A DNA stretch of 64,000 nt from Planctomycetaceae bacterium (GCA_020638955.1 JACKHO010000001.1:496001-560000), one strand, 5' to 3'. Positions 34,315 to 43,061 are shown, numbered from the stretch's first letter. The notes: generated by a model from the letters alone, not told the origin. Numbers and translations: made by a program.

Positions 34315-34450
34315 ATGAACCCCGTTCAAGAATTTCAGCGACACATTACCCGACGCGAACTCCTGCAAGGTTCTCTGGCCGGTGCCGGAGGTGCTGCACT
34401 GGCTGGACTGCTGGCGAAGGATTTGTCGGCTGACACGTCATCTCCCCTCA
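34315..34450 (+). pseudogene. DUF1501 gene, 5' part (first 45 codons), separated by inversion
   Basis: The ATG at 34315 opens MNPVQEFQRHITRRELLQGS, then LAGAGGAALAGLLAKD, a twin-arginine leader with hydrophobic core as in DUF1501 proteins. The DUF1501 frame ends at CTC A (34450), where the second IS begins with CAGGCTG; the frame then runs into the IS. The matching remainder is at 28078-29396. The 45 codons plus one base end in CTCA; the other part starts TCAGC, so removing one TCA yields L-S-G-P in frame. Confidence 0.9.
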
Positions 34451-36017
34451 CAGGCTGTGAATTTATGTCGTGGAGGGAATTCTTTTCGATACCGGCGGGT
34501 CATTTTTTGAGTGACCGGGGTGAGTCGTGTCTAGTTGTGAGTTTTGGCCGAGTTTTTCTTTGCTGGATGTTTCAGGCAGGCGGTGCCAGCCGGTCCAGTT
34601 GAGACGTTCAGGGCTACGAAAGTTGTGTTTGGCCAGGTGATCCTCGATTATGCCGGCGAGGAGAGTGCCAACATCCGTTGAAAGTTGTGGGCCAGGGCGT
34701 GAAGCAGGCTCACGGCTTTGGCTTTGAACAGACCTCGCACTCGAAATTGATTTAAGCCACGGTTGCGACAACCGGCATTGGGAAACTCCGCGGTTGCTGT
34801 GCGCTGTTTGTAGATCGTTTGGGCGACTTCGGTCCCCATGCGAGACCGCCAGTTCTTGACCTCCTCACTGTCTCCTTTGATGGGGGCGAATGGGTCAATT
34901 CCTTTGGCCCGTTTCTGCTCCTGTTCCATGATTGGGAGATACGTCGTCATACCAGCTCGTTCCAGAACGGTGATGTCTTCGAGATTGACAAAGCCCCCAT
35001 CTGCCAGATACTCGTCGGGACGTTTGCCGTATCGCTTTTGTATTTGATCGGCCATCGGTTTCATCTGGCCGCCATCGGTTCCTGCGTTGACCACGTCCAC
35101 CCCGACGATCACCAGCGAATCGGTTGCGGTCGCAAATTGCACATTGTAAGCGGGACGAAAACCTCCATCGCCCATCTTCATCTTGCGGGCTTGTGCATCA
35201 GTCATCGAAGCACGAGCGTTTTCGCCAGACCCTTTCTTACGTCGCTCCATCTTGGGAACCAGCGACTCCCGTTCGGCCAGTGCTGCTTCGATACGTTCCT
35301 TGCGGTCGCGTGCAGCACGCTCTCTTGCAGCACGCACACGGCGGTCTTCGCTTCCCGACTCAGCTTCGCGTTGAAGTTCTTCCAGGTGCTCTTGGGCTTC
35401 CTTCAGGCATTCCTGCAATGTTGCGTGACGTCGAAACGACGCACTCCCCGCCGAAGCTCGTACCCGCATGCCATCCTGAGCCACACGTGTGAGTTCGACC
35501 AACCCCTGATGCAAGAGCGTCGCCACGCTTTGCGTCAGCAGTCCATCCAGAACCTCGACGTGTTCCACGCGAAAGTCTGCCAACGTGTGGTAATTGACCG
35601 TGACACCACCGCACAGCCACAAATACCCCAAATGCTCCTTGCACAGCTTGTCCAGACGCCGTGCCGAACTGAATCCATCAATTGTGGCCAGCAGCCACAA
35701 TGCCAGCAGAATCTTCGGATCAATCGGATTTCGACCAGGACCATGCTCATGGGCCTGAATCTTTTTATACAACTCTTTCAAATCAAGCGCTTCCACATAC
35801 GCCCAAATCAACCGGGCCGTGTGATCCTCCGGCAGAAGTTGATCCAACGACAACGGTCGCCACTCGATTTGCCGCCGTTCGGCTCGCTGATACCGAACGG
35901 CAGGATCCTTCGCAGTCTGTTCCATAACGACTCCCAAACCGAAACACCAATCTTCAGTCACGACCCGAGGGAGTCTAATTCGTTCTGCAAAACCACCAAA
36001 CAAAAATTCACAGCCTG
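34451..36017 (-). mobile_element. IS element, IS1182-like, copy 2 (opposite orientation)
   Basis: The 1567-bp element runs from CAGGCTGTGAATTT (34451) to AAATTCACAGCCTG (36017), exactly the length of copy 1 and its reverse complement in every stretch compared, including the ends and all open frames. The right flank (36018-36031) reads ACAGCGGACCCTAC, the same 14 bp as at 30964-30977. On the left it abuts the 5' part of the split DUF1501 gene. Confidence 0.92.
34648..35925 (-). CDS. IS1182-family transposase, copy 2
   Basis: A 425-residue transposase with the same translation as the copy at 29489-30766, from the start near 35925 to the terminal ALSSPA, on the opposite strand. The mirrored coordinates match to the base (start 92 bp inside the IS edge). 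The GGGAG ribosome binding site is kept. It has no disruption and so could supply transposase for both copies; identical genes also provide the homology for recombination that inverts the 3.5 kb between them. Family and catalytic residues as in copy 1. Confidence 0.92.
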   Translation of the reverse strand: MEQTAKDPAVRYQRAERRQIEWRPLSLDQLLPEDHTARLIWAYVEALDLKELYKKIQAHEHGPGRNPIDPKILLALWLLATIDGFSSARRLDKLCKEHLGYLWLCGGVTVNYHTLADFRVEHVEVLDGLLTQSVATLLHQGLVELTRVAQDGMRVRASAGSASFRRHATLQECLKEAQEHLEELQREAESGSEDRRVRAARERAARDRKERIEAALAERESLVPKMERRKKGSGENARASMTDAQARKMKMGDGGFRPAYNVQFATATDSLVIVGVDVVNAGTDGGQMKPMADQIQKRYGKRPDEYLADGGFVNLEDITVLERAGMTTYLPIMEQEQKRAKGIDPFAPIKGDSEEVKNWRSRMGTEVAQTIYKQRTATAEFPNAGCRNRGLNQFRVRGLFKAKAVSLLHALAHNFQRMLALSSPA

Positions 36018-36404
36018 ACAGCGGACCCTACGGGGCTGTCTTCCTGATTTGCGGGATGTCCGGTCATCACCCCATCTGTCCGTTCGGTTATGTTACATGG
36101 TTGTGACCCGGGTGGCCCATCCGCTCGTTCAGAGCGGTTGGGTGCCGCAGGCACAAGATGATTCACCATCGGCTTTCTGCGCCTTTCAGACGCTCACCCC
36201 AACTGGATCGCACACGATCAGACATCCATTCACTCCGCGACCCGACCGGATCGGTCGGGCCACCCGCCGGATCGAAATCCGGGACGTCCGATCCTCACGC
36301 CATCTGTCCGCGCCGTAATGTTACACGGTTGTGACGCATCCCGCTCGCAAACGGCATTACACTTTGTGGTTGATTGAGTTGTTCTTCAGCCCGAGGAGTG
36401 TGCG
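36018..36404. other. 387-bp intergenic region with interspersed repeats
   Basis: No gene seen. It contains GGGTGGCCCATCCGCTCG, GGTGCCGCAGGCACAAGATG and ATTCACCATCGGCTTTC; a diverged copy of this text lies in reverse at 31100-31229. GTTACATGGTTGTGAC and GTTACACGGTTGTGAC occur twice (near 36090 and 36321). The last 40 bp precede the DUF4139-like gene and should include its promoter. Confidence 0.5.
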
Positions 36405-38177
36405 ATGCTTACTGTTCCGATTCCGAGTCGTCCCGTGACCAACAGGCTGCCATGTGCAGTCGCGGTGTTGCTGTGGTCCTATTTTATTGGTCCGACGCCG
36501 GGTTGGGCAGAGACGCGGTTGGGTGAATTGCCGGTTAAGGAAATCACCGTCTTCAAGGATGGTCATGCTTTTGTCATGCACGAAGGTAATGCGGCGGTCG
36601 ATGAGTCCGGCGACGTCAAACTGGACTATCTGCCCAAGCCGGTCATTGGCACCTTCTGGCCTTTCGCCAACGATAAGGCGGCGAAGCTCGAGTCGGTCTC
36701 CGCCGGTCAGCAGCGGGTTACTTTCGACCGGACTGCACTCACACCCGCGGAGCTCATTGCAGCGAACGTCGGTCGCAAAATCATTGTGCATGAGAACGAC
36801 AAATCATGGCCCGCGACCATTGTCGGAATTCCGGAACGCAACAGCGACGAGCTGGATGCGTACGCCGTGCCCGGCACCGGCTCGCAACTTTCGCAAAAGG
36901 GAGAGTATGTTCAGCTCAAGACCGATGAGGGCATTCTGCTTGTGCACATGAACCGTTTGCAGACGGTGACGTTCGTCGAGGAGCCGGTCACCAAGGTGGC
37001 TCAGGAGGAGTTTCGAAATTTGCTCACGCTGCATCTCGACTGGCGCGGGCAACCGGGAAAACAGGCTCATGTCGGCATGGTTTATCTGCAGAAGGGAATT
37101 CGCTGGATTCCACATTACCGACTCACGCTCGACGACAAGGGGAGCGTGCTGGTGGAATTGCAAGCCACCTTAATCAACGAAATGACCGACCTGGAGAACG
37201 TGACGACTCATCTGGTCGTCGGGGTTCCTTCGTTCGACTTCAAGGAAACGCTCGATCCTATTGCACTCACACAGACCATGGCGGACCTGTCGGTCTATTT
37301 CCACACAGATAACTCGGCCATCGCATCGAACTTCAGCAACAGCATCATGCTGCAGACACAAATGCCGCGTGGGCGCGAAGTTCGTCAGGCGTCGCCCCAA
37401 CAGCCGGGCGTTGACGTGGGGCCGGGCATTGCCGAAGGGCAGGAAGATGATTTGTTTGTGTTCACCGTGGGCGGAATTTCGTTGCGTAAGGGGGAACGGA
37501 TGGTCCTTCCCGTGGGACAGTGGACAATGAAGTTCGAGGACCTGTATCAATTGAAAGTCCCCTTCGCGCCTCCGCAGGAAGTGAGGCAGTCGGTCGGCAA
37601 CGAGCAACAGGCCGAAATCGCGCGTCTACTGCATGCCCCGAAGGTTAAGCATGTTGTTCGCATCAAGAACGACAGCGAAGTTCCCCTGACGACGGCCCCT
37701 GCCCTCTTTGTGAAAGACGGACGCCTGACTGCCCAAGGCATGATGACCTACACCTCTCGCGGCAGTTCGGTGGATTTGGAATTGACGACCGCCGTGAATG
37801 TGCCGGTTGCTATTAAGGACGAAGAGACAGGACGAACCCCCAACACCATGCGGTTTGGCAGTCATCAACTCAGTCGCATTGATTCCAAGGGGACCATTTC
37901 GCTGACCAACTACCACAACAAGTCGATTCGCATTGAGGTGGAACGCAACCTCATTGGCATTGCCGACGAAGTGGGAGCCGATGGTCAAGCGACGAAGCTC
38001 AATGCCCAATCACAGTCGTTTGGGGATTTGTCATACCCCTACTGGTGGAACTGGTACCACTGGCCAGTCTGGTGGCATCACGCCAACACCTTCGGCCGCA
38101 TTTCCTGGGACCTGGAACTGAAACCAGGTGAAGCCGTTGAGTTGCCGTACACGTGGCACTACTTCTGGGCACAGTAG
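36405..38177 (+). CDS. Exported DUF4139-like protein
   Basis: A 590-residue secreted protein; GAGGAGTGTGCG precedes the ATG. A signal peptide (AVAVLLWSYFIGPTPGWAE) is followed by VKEITVFKDGHAFVMHEGNA. The middle and C-terminal parts have the DUF4139/mucoidy-inhibitor A flavour: GIRWIPHYRLTLDDKGSVLV, LQATLINEMTDLENVTTHLV ('A.l.N.sgeDw.dv.L.L..g.P'), KHVVRIKNDSEVPLTTAPA and IEVERNLIG. The family forms beta-sandwich tandem domains; function in envelope or polysaccharide metabolism is inferred, not shown. The C-terminus is aromatic (YPYWWNWYHWPVWWHHAN) and then LKPGEAVELPYTWHYFW. The size is typical. Confidence 0.72.
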   Translation: MLTVPIPSRPVTNRLPCAVAVLLWSYFIGPTPGWAETRLGELPVKEITVFKDGHAFVMHEGNAAVDESGDVKLDYLPKPVIGTFWPFANDKAAKLESVSAGQQRVTFDRTALTPAELIAANVGRKIIVHENDKSWPATIVGIPERNSDELDAYAVPGTGSQLSQKGEYVQLKTDEGILLVHMNRLQTVTFVEEPVTKVAQEEFRNLLTLHLDWRGQPGKQAHVGMVYLQKGIRWIPHYRLTLDDKGSVLVELQATLINEMTDLENVTTHLVVGVPSFDFKETLDPIALTQTMADLSVYFHTDNSAIASNFSNSIMLQTQMPRGREVRQASPQQPGVDVGPGIAEGQEDDLFVFTVGGISLRKGERMVLPVGQWTMKFEDLYQLKVPFAPPQEVRQSVGNEQQAEIARLLHAPKVKHVVRIKNDSEVPLTTAPALFVKDGRLTAQGMMTYTSRGSSVDLELTTAVNVPVAIKDEETGRTPNTMRFGSHQLSRIDSKGTISLTNYHNKSIRIEVERNLIGIADEVGADGQATKLNAQSQSFGDLSYPYWWNWYHWPVWWHHANTFGRISWDLELKPGEAVELPYTWHYFWAQ

Positions 38178-38236
38178 ATCAAGTTGCGAAACCTGGACAC
38201 GTCCTGCGTTGCAGTCACAAGACTCGGTAAAGAATG

Positions 38237-38325
38237 GAAACGCAGAGTGCGCTGAGACCGTGGAGAAAGCGGGAGATCTTCCCTCTAACCTCTGCGTTCC
38301 CGGCGTCCTCTGCGTTTCAAAATGA
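38237..38325. repeat. Intergenic repeat with CTCTGCGTTTC arms, copy 1
   Basis: GAAACGCAGAG (38237-38247) and CTCTGCGTTTC (38308-38318) are perfect 11-bp inverted repeats, followed by AAAAT. A relative lies at 58592-58671 and ends with GCGACCTCCGCGTTTCAAAA. The gap 38178-38379 has no gene. Confidence 0.6.
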
Positions 38326-38379
38326 TCAAATGTTAAGTGCAACGGTCAGGCATGACTTCTGTCTGAAGGCCCCTTATTC

Positions 38380-39249
38380 TCACTTTCCAATTGCTTGCAC
38401 GAGCAGCGGTAAGACATCACTCAGCCCTTTGTAGTCAGCGGTGTCAGGTGGAATTGTTTTCAACGAGGCGAGCAGCTTTGTGCGGCGGGTGGGGCAACTG
38501 GCGACATCTGTCATGCGGTGCAAATACGTTTTGATGGTAAACACCATCGAACCGGACTCCGGCAGCCGCCGCAGGGTTTGGCGTTCGATCCTCAGCCAGG
38601 TGGAATCCAATACGTTGTCTACGGTGAGATCCTGGCGAAACGTTTTGAGGCCTGGAGTGTGCAGTTCGTTATTGCCATCAATGCTCCAGTTGATCCGCCA
38701 CATGGGGCGCTTGGCCGAAAGCTTTTGCAGAATCGCGTTCGTTGGCGTCGCCAGCTTCTCGGCGAATTTGGGGACAACCGCGTGAATGCCGTCCGATGTG
38801 AGTCCCATCTTTTCTTTCACTTGCCAGTGCGAGGGGAAGCAGACGAGTGCCGCAATGAGCCGCGGCTCCTCTTCGGCTGACAGAATGCAAATGTCCTCCT
38901 GAACCAGGTGGGCCAGTTGTTCCAGCGCATTGAGTCCAATGGTGGGTGCGTCGAGAGTGATATCTGTTGGCGTGATGCGAATTTGCCGAGGCATTCCACT
39001 GGCGTAGCCGCGATGATGCTCCAGCAGGTTATGGCGAACGGTCCGGTTCAATTCAAGGCAGGCATTGCCCGCTTCCTCACGGTATTGAAGAATGTCATTC
39101 CGGCAATTCGCGAGCAACTCGGCGCGCAGAGGCAATTGTTCGGCGGCGTGTTCATCAGGCTCGATCCAACGTTCTGGAGCTAATGCCGCGAGTCCAACTG
39201 ACGGCCGGTAGCCCTGCTCGTCAAACGGAAAGTAAGGCAGGTCGCGCAT
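38380..39249 (-). CDS. DUF3445 (heme-dependent oxidative N-demethylase-like) protein
   Basis: A 289-residue protein from the ATG at 39249 (an in-frame TTG precedes it). It matches the DUF3445/HODM subunit alpha-like pattern in order: VGLAALAPERWIEPDEHAAE, ALEQLAHLVQEDICIL (family 'la..vqEDl.ll'), RLIAALVCFPSHWQVKEKMG, IHAVVPKFAEKL, MWRINWSIDGNNEL, LRIERQTLRRLPESGSMVFT and IKTYLHRM, then YKGLSDVL. The ERQTLRRLP.SG..vFTI.TY signature is nearly invariant in the family. Characterised relatives are heme-containing subunits that oxidise dimethylamine or similar. No partner genes for a DmmABCD-type complex lie here, so the substrate is unknown. Confidence 0.85.
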   Translation of the reverse strand: MRDLPYFPFDEQGYRPSVGLAALAPERWIEPDEHAAEQLPLRAELLANCRNDILQYREEAGNACLELNRTVRHNLLEHHRGYASGMPRQIRITPTDITLDAPTIGLNALEQLAHLVQEDICILSAEEEPRLIAALVCFPSHWQVKEKMGLTSDGIHAVVPKFAEKLATPTNAILQKLSAKRPMWRINWSIDGNNELHTPGLKTFRQDLTVDNVLDSTWLRIERQTLRRLPESGSMVFTIKTYLHRMTDVASCPTRRTKLLASLKTIPPDTADYKGLSDVLPLLVQAIGK

Positions 39250-39611
39250 CAATGTGAGTGTGTGTCGAAAGTCGGATTGAAGGTTGTGGGGCCAACGTAC
39301 TGCATCGACGCCGGTTTCTCAATGTTTGCATTTTCTTCTGGCTATTGTGGATTCGGCGGTTTAGTATCGAGGTGTCTTTACCCAGTGGAGTGCGTTCGAT
39401 GTCCACTGCACTCATGTCGCAATTGAATTCTTGGGAATCGAAGGAGCGTGAGTTCCTTCCGCGCGTCGGCCCGCTCCTGGCAGCGATGTGTTGCCTGAAT
39501 TCGGTTTTCTCGGGGAAACCGAATGGGCCGCCGTGACACATCGACCGGAGGCATTCCACACAACACCCTCAGTTCCGTTGGCGGACACTCTCAAATCGAA
39601 GGAGGCAGGCC
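39250..39611. other. Intergenic region between DUF3445 and CBS genes with a doubtful 45-codon frame
   Basis: A short frame 39399-39536 starts MSTALMSQLNSWESKER and follows GGAGTGCGTTCG; it ends 75 bp before the CBS gene. Composition is plausible but no homology is recognisable, so I leave it as a possible small peptide. Otherwise the region should contain divergent promoters of the flanking genes. Confidence 0.3.
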
Positions 39612-40589
39612 ATGTTTCGCAGAGTACAACAGCAGGAACCAATTCTTTCGTCGAGTATTATGACCCGGCGACTGATCACCGAGCGACCGGAGACCGATGT
39701 CGCTCAAGCCATTCACAACTTGCTGCATCACGGAATTTCCGGCATGCCGGTCATCGATGGAATAGGAAAGTACCTCGGAGTCTTTTCGGAAAAGTGCTGT
39801 TTGCGGGTGCTGCAGCGGGTGTCGCATTTACTCGGATCTCCTGAGGATCGGGAGCCGGTGGCCGGGCAGTTCATGCAGGGAGATGTCATTGCCCTCACGC
39901 CAGAACACGACGTGTATGACGCCATTCGAATTCTGTTGAGTCAGAACATCTCGGGGGCACCCGTCGTTGCCAGAAATAAGGAGTTTCTGGGCATCTTCTC
40001 GGAGAAAACGAGCATGAGCGTGCTCATTAATGGCGCCATGTACGGACTCCCGACCACGACTGTTGGTCATTTTCTCAATGCGGACCGCGGACGACTTATT
40101 GACGAACAGACAACGCTGCTCGAAGTTGCCCGTATTTTCTACGAGACTCCATATCGACGTCTGGCGGTCATGCGTGGTAATCGTGTCGTGGGTCAAATCA
40201 GCCGCCGCGATGTATTACGAAGTTCCCGCATTCTGCAGGCCATTTTGCAGCATCAACTGGCTACGAAAGATGCAAATCCGGACGACGATGAATTACATGA
40301 CGTGATTCGCGGGCACAGCGAACTGCCGTCAACTTCCGTGAGCGCCGTCATGGACCAGCATGCGAAGACGGTAAACGAAGAGACCGATTTGCTGTCAATT
40401 GCCGGCATCTTTCTCAGTACACCGTATCGCCGCCTGCCCGTTTTGCGTGGCGACAAAATCGTTGGCCAAATCAGTCGTCGCGACGTTTTGCGAGCGGCCA
40501 TGCAAATGGTTGAGCCAGAAGAAGTCTCCGCCAGTCAAGTTCTGTACTTGAGTGCAATTCGGAGCCGCGAAGAGTCCTCGGTGGTTTAA
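39612..40589 (+). CDS. Protein of four CBS domains
   Basis: A 325-residue soluble protein with strong ribosome binding site (CGAAGGAGGCAGGCC). Four CBS domains fill it: IMTRRLITERPETDVAQAIH with GISGMPVIDGIGKYLGVFSE; FMQGDVIALTPEHDVYDAIR with ISGAPVVARNKEFLGIFSE; VGHFLNADRGRLIDEQTTLL with RRLAVMRGNRVVGQISRRDV; and SVMDQHAKTVNEETDLLSI-type text (AVMDQHAKTVNEETDLLSIA) with RRLPVLRGDKIVGQISRRDV. Pairs of CBS domains usually bind adenine nucleotides; a pair of Bateman modules gives a possible dimer of sensors. No effector domain is attached. Regulatory role unknown. Starts downstream of a possible small peptide. Confidence 0.82.
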   Translation: MFRRVQQQEPILSSSIMTRRLITERPETDVAQAIHNLLHHGISGMPVIDGIGKYLGVFSEKCCLRVLQRVSHLLGSPEDREPVAGQFMQGDVIALTPEHDVYDAIRILLSQNISGAPVVARNKEFLGIFSEKTSMSVLINGAMYGLPTTTVGHFLNADRGRLIDEQTTLLEVARIFYETPYRRLAVMRGNRVVGQISRRDVLRSSRILQAILQHQLATKDANPDDDELHDVIRGHSELPSTSVSAVMDQHAKTVNEETDLLSIAGIFLSTPYRRLPVLRGDKIVGQISRRDVLRAAMQMVEPEEVSASQVLYLSAIRSREESSVV

Positions 40590-40703
40590 GTCGGCTGGCG
40601 AACTCGGCAGCAAGGCAGTGACGAAATGCACGTTTCTTGGCCAAATTGGAAGAATTGGTGAGAATATTGGCCGGTCGACGCGTCATCAAGGAGAGAAGGT
40701 TTC

Positions 40704-41657
40704 GTGACAGGTATGGAGTCGAATATGTTTCGCCATTTCGCAGCGTTGTGCACGATGACTTTGTTAGTCGCGACAGCGCATTCGGAGGAGGTCGTCGAGG
40801 TCTCAGGCGACGAAGGGGCCAGCTTGACTCTTGAAGATCTTCCGGGGACTTGGCGTGAGGTGCGTAATCTGAGAGCCGAAAGAAACTCTGCCATTGTGAA
40901 AGTCGCGGCACAGCGCGAGGCGCTAATTCGCACGCTTGAAAAGATGCAGACCGCGTATTTCAACGTGGGGATGAAGGAAGAAGCGGAAGCAGTCCAGCAG
41001 CAAATCCTTCAATTGAAACAGCAGTCTGAAGTAGTGCTGCCCGAACCGCCGGTCGATGAAGAAGCGAATCTAACACCCATTGAGCTACGCGGGCATGTTG
41101 GAGAAGTTCATGTTGTTGCGGCCACTGGAACGGAGAACGGCAACGTTTGGGGATCGGGCATTTACACTGACGATTCCAACATCGGCACTGCCGCAGTCCA
41201 TGCAGGAGTTCTGGAATCGGGAGAGTCATGACTCGTGGCCTTTCGGCTTCTCCCAGGCTTCGAACAATACAAAGGGAGCGTGGCAAATGACGTGACCACC
41301 CGCGACTACGGTGACTGGCACGGGAGCTATCAGTTGCTCGGCACGTGCATTCGTGAACGGGAATTCCACGAACAGGAATTCGAAGTCGGAACACGCGTCA
41401 ACGTGTTTGTGGTTGGACGTACGACAGGAGACGTCTGGGGAACCGGCACATACTCCAGCGATTCCAGCCTCGGTGCAGCCGCCGTCCACGCCGGCCTGCT
41501 CGTCGACCGCGAAGGCGGTGTGCTGGAGGTCGAAGTGCTTGCCGGAAAAATCCAGTATGACTCGTCAACAGCCAACGGGGTGACATCGGGTAAAAAGGGA
41601 ATGACTGAATGCAGTTGGCGTTTGAAGGCTGCGCCACGAACCGTCAATGCCGACTGA
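40704..41657 (+). pseudogene. Exported two-LCCL-domain protein interrupted by an in-frame TGA
   Basis: Two open frames (40704-41231 and 41235-41657) are in the same phase and separated only by one TGA (41229-41231). Read through, they form a 317-residue protein: signal peptide (FAALCTMTLLVATAHSE), a helical stretch (REVRNLRAERNSAIVKVAAQ) and two LCCL domains. Domain 1 has TENGNVWGSGIYTDDSNI and TAAVHAGVL, then after the TGA LPGFEQYKGSVANDV; domain 2 has TTGDVWGTGTYSSDSSL and AAAVHAGLLVDREGG, then LAGKIQYDSSTANGVTSG. The TGA aligns with a Gly of the second domain (GES* versus REGG). Likely a nonsense mutation; readthrough, recoding or a sequencing error cannot be excluded. LCCL domains suggest an envelope lipid/polysaccharide-binding role. 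Confidence 0.78.
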
Positions 41658-41675
41658 ACGCAACCTGCAGTCGCG

Positions 41676-43061
41676 TCAGAACGGCTGATCTGGCTCGGCA
41701 ACGGGGCTGCGGTCGCCGAAGGTCAGGCTGTCGCGCATCCAGACGAGGTCGACGTTTCCAATAGGGCCGTGACGATTCTTCGCGATAATGAGGTCCGCTT
41801 CGCCGGGACGGTCCTGGGGATCGTATGCATCGGCACGGTGCAGAAACATGACAATGTCCGCGTCCTGCTCAATGGCACCCGATTCACGCAAATCGGACAG
41901 ACGGGGCTTTTTGTCTTCGCGCTGTTCCACACCACGGTTGAGCTGTGAGAGGGCAATGACCGGCACGTCGACGTCTTTGGCGAGGAACTTCAGCCGTCGC
42001 GAAATGGACGAAATCTGTTGTTCGCGCGACATGTTGCGGTCTTCTGACTCAATGAGCTGCAGGTAGTCGATGATGATAATTCCCAACCCGTAACGCCGTT
42101 TGATGCGGCGGGCAATGGCTGAGATTTGCGACATCGTCCGTCCAGGCGTGTCGTCGATGAACATCGGGAAAGTCCGAAGGACGTTGGATGCTTCGTGCAG
42201 CGTGTGCTGTTCGAACTCGTCGAGGTCACCCTGACGCAATTTGTGCCCGCTAATTCGGGCCTGGATACAGAGCAGTCGCTCCGCAAGTTCCAGTCGTGAC
42301 TGTTCCAGACTGAACAGCAGCACGCCCGACTGCTCGCCGGGCGGGTCCTGCGAGGCCCCTTTGGCGACGGCCATGGCAAAGTTACACACCAGCGCGGTTT
42401 TTCCCATACTCGGACGAGCGGCGAGCACAATGAGTTCCGTCGGTTGGAAACCGCCTGTCTTTTCGTCCAGGCCGTGGAAACCGGAGTGCAGGCCGCTGAC
42501 GGTGCCATCCTGTTCCATACGTTCGAAAATTCGTTCGAACGTGCGGTCGAGAATTTCGTTAATACCGAATGAGTCGATGCCCGTTTGCTCTTCGGCAATT
42601 TGAAAGACGCGCCGCTCGGCGGTCGCGAGAATGTCTTCGATGTCTTGCGTACCGTGGAATGCTTCCCGAAGCGACTCTGTGCAGGCTTCGATGAGCGACC
42701 GTTGCAGCCAGCGGTCGCGAACAATTCTCGCGTAGTGCTCGGCGTGCGCGGCATGGGGCACGCTGCCCATGATTTCATTCAAATACGCTGGCCCGCCAAT
42801 GGCTTCCAGATTGCCGCTCTTGCTGAGTTCGTGGGCGAGCGTAATGACATCGATGGCGCGCGTGCCACGCTCGTACATGTCGTGGATGGCCCGGAAAATC
42901 CGGCGGTGCGCATCGACATAGAAGCAGTCGGATTGAATGAGCTGCACGACTTCGTCGAAGGCGTCACTCGCGAAGAGAATGCTACCCAGAACGCTCCGTT
43001 CCGCTTCCAAATCTTGCGGCGGAACTTTGTCGAGCAGTTGTGAAACGTTGGGGGCATTCAT
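41676..43061 (-). CDS. dnaB: Replicative DNA helicase DnaB
   Basis: A 461-residue helicase. The N-terminal domain reads VPPQDLEAERSVLGSILFA; the RecA-like C-terminal domain has Walker A AARPSMGKTALVCN, the Q/B motifs GIIIIDYLQLI and ALSQLNRGVEQREDKKPRLS, then LRESGAIEQDADIVMFLHR and ENRHGP-type KNRHGPIGNVDLVW. It unwinds DNA ahead of the replication fork. It is last in the rpsF-ssb-rplI-dnaB order on the - strand, the usual bacterial neighbourhood. A hairpin with T's lies between rplI and dnaB, so dnaB may have its own promoter or be partially attenuated. ATG at 43061. Confidence 0.97.
   Translation of the reverse strand: MNAPNVSQLLDKVPPQDLEAERSVLGSILFASDAFDEVVQLIQSDCFYVDAHRRIFRAIHDMYERGTRAIDVITLAHELSKSGNLEAIGGPAYLNEIMGSVPHAAHAEHYARIVRDRWLQRSLIEACTESLREAFHGTQDIEDILATAERRVFQIAEEQTGIDSFGINEILDRTFERIFERMEQDGTVSGLHSGFHGLDEKTGGFQPTELIVLAARPSMGKTALVCNFAMAVAKGASQDPPGEQSGVLLFSLEQSRLELAERLLCIQARISGHKLRQGDLDEFEQHTLHEASNVLRTFPMFIDDTPGRTMSQISAIARRIKRRYGLGIIIIDYLQLIESEDRNMSREQQISSISRRLKFLAKDVDVPVIALSQLNRGVEQREDKKPRLSDLRESGAIEQDADIVMFLHRADAYDPQDRPGEADLIIAKNRHGPIGNVDLVWMRDSLTFGDRSPVAEPDQPF

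Larger units (their letters stand above)
30964..34450. other. 3487-bp segment inverted between two IS copies
   Basis: The segment lies between two inverted IS copies and carries four gene units: a DUF2721-like protein, a small lipoprotein, the intact DUF1501 gene and the first 45 codons of a second DUF1501 gene. Reversing it brings those 45 codons to the IS at 29397 on the - strand, directly upstream of the matching 3' part. This proves (by reading frame) that the present orientation is derived, unless the reverse order of events occurred. Nearly identical inverted IS copies could keep it switching. Confidence 0.85.

Noticed and set aside
41229..41231. Selenocysteine codon in the LCCL gene
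   Set aside because: No SECIS-like hairpin was noticed after the TGA and LCCL domains do not need selenium there; the aligned residue is Gly. Nonsense mutation is simpler.
41235..41657. Independent gene starting at GTG 41235
   Set aside because: It begins in the middle of an LCCL domain, has no ribosome binding site, and continues the phase of the preceding frame.
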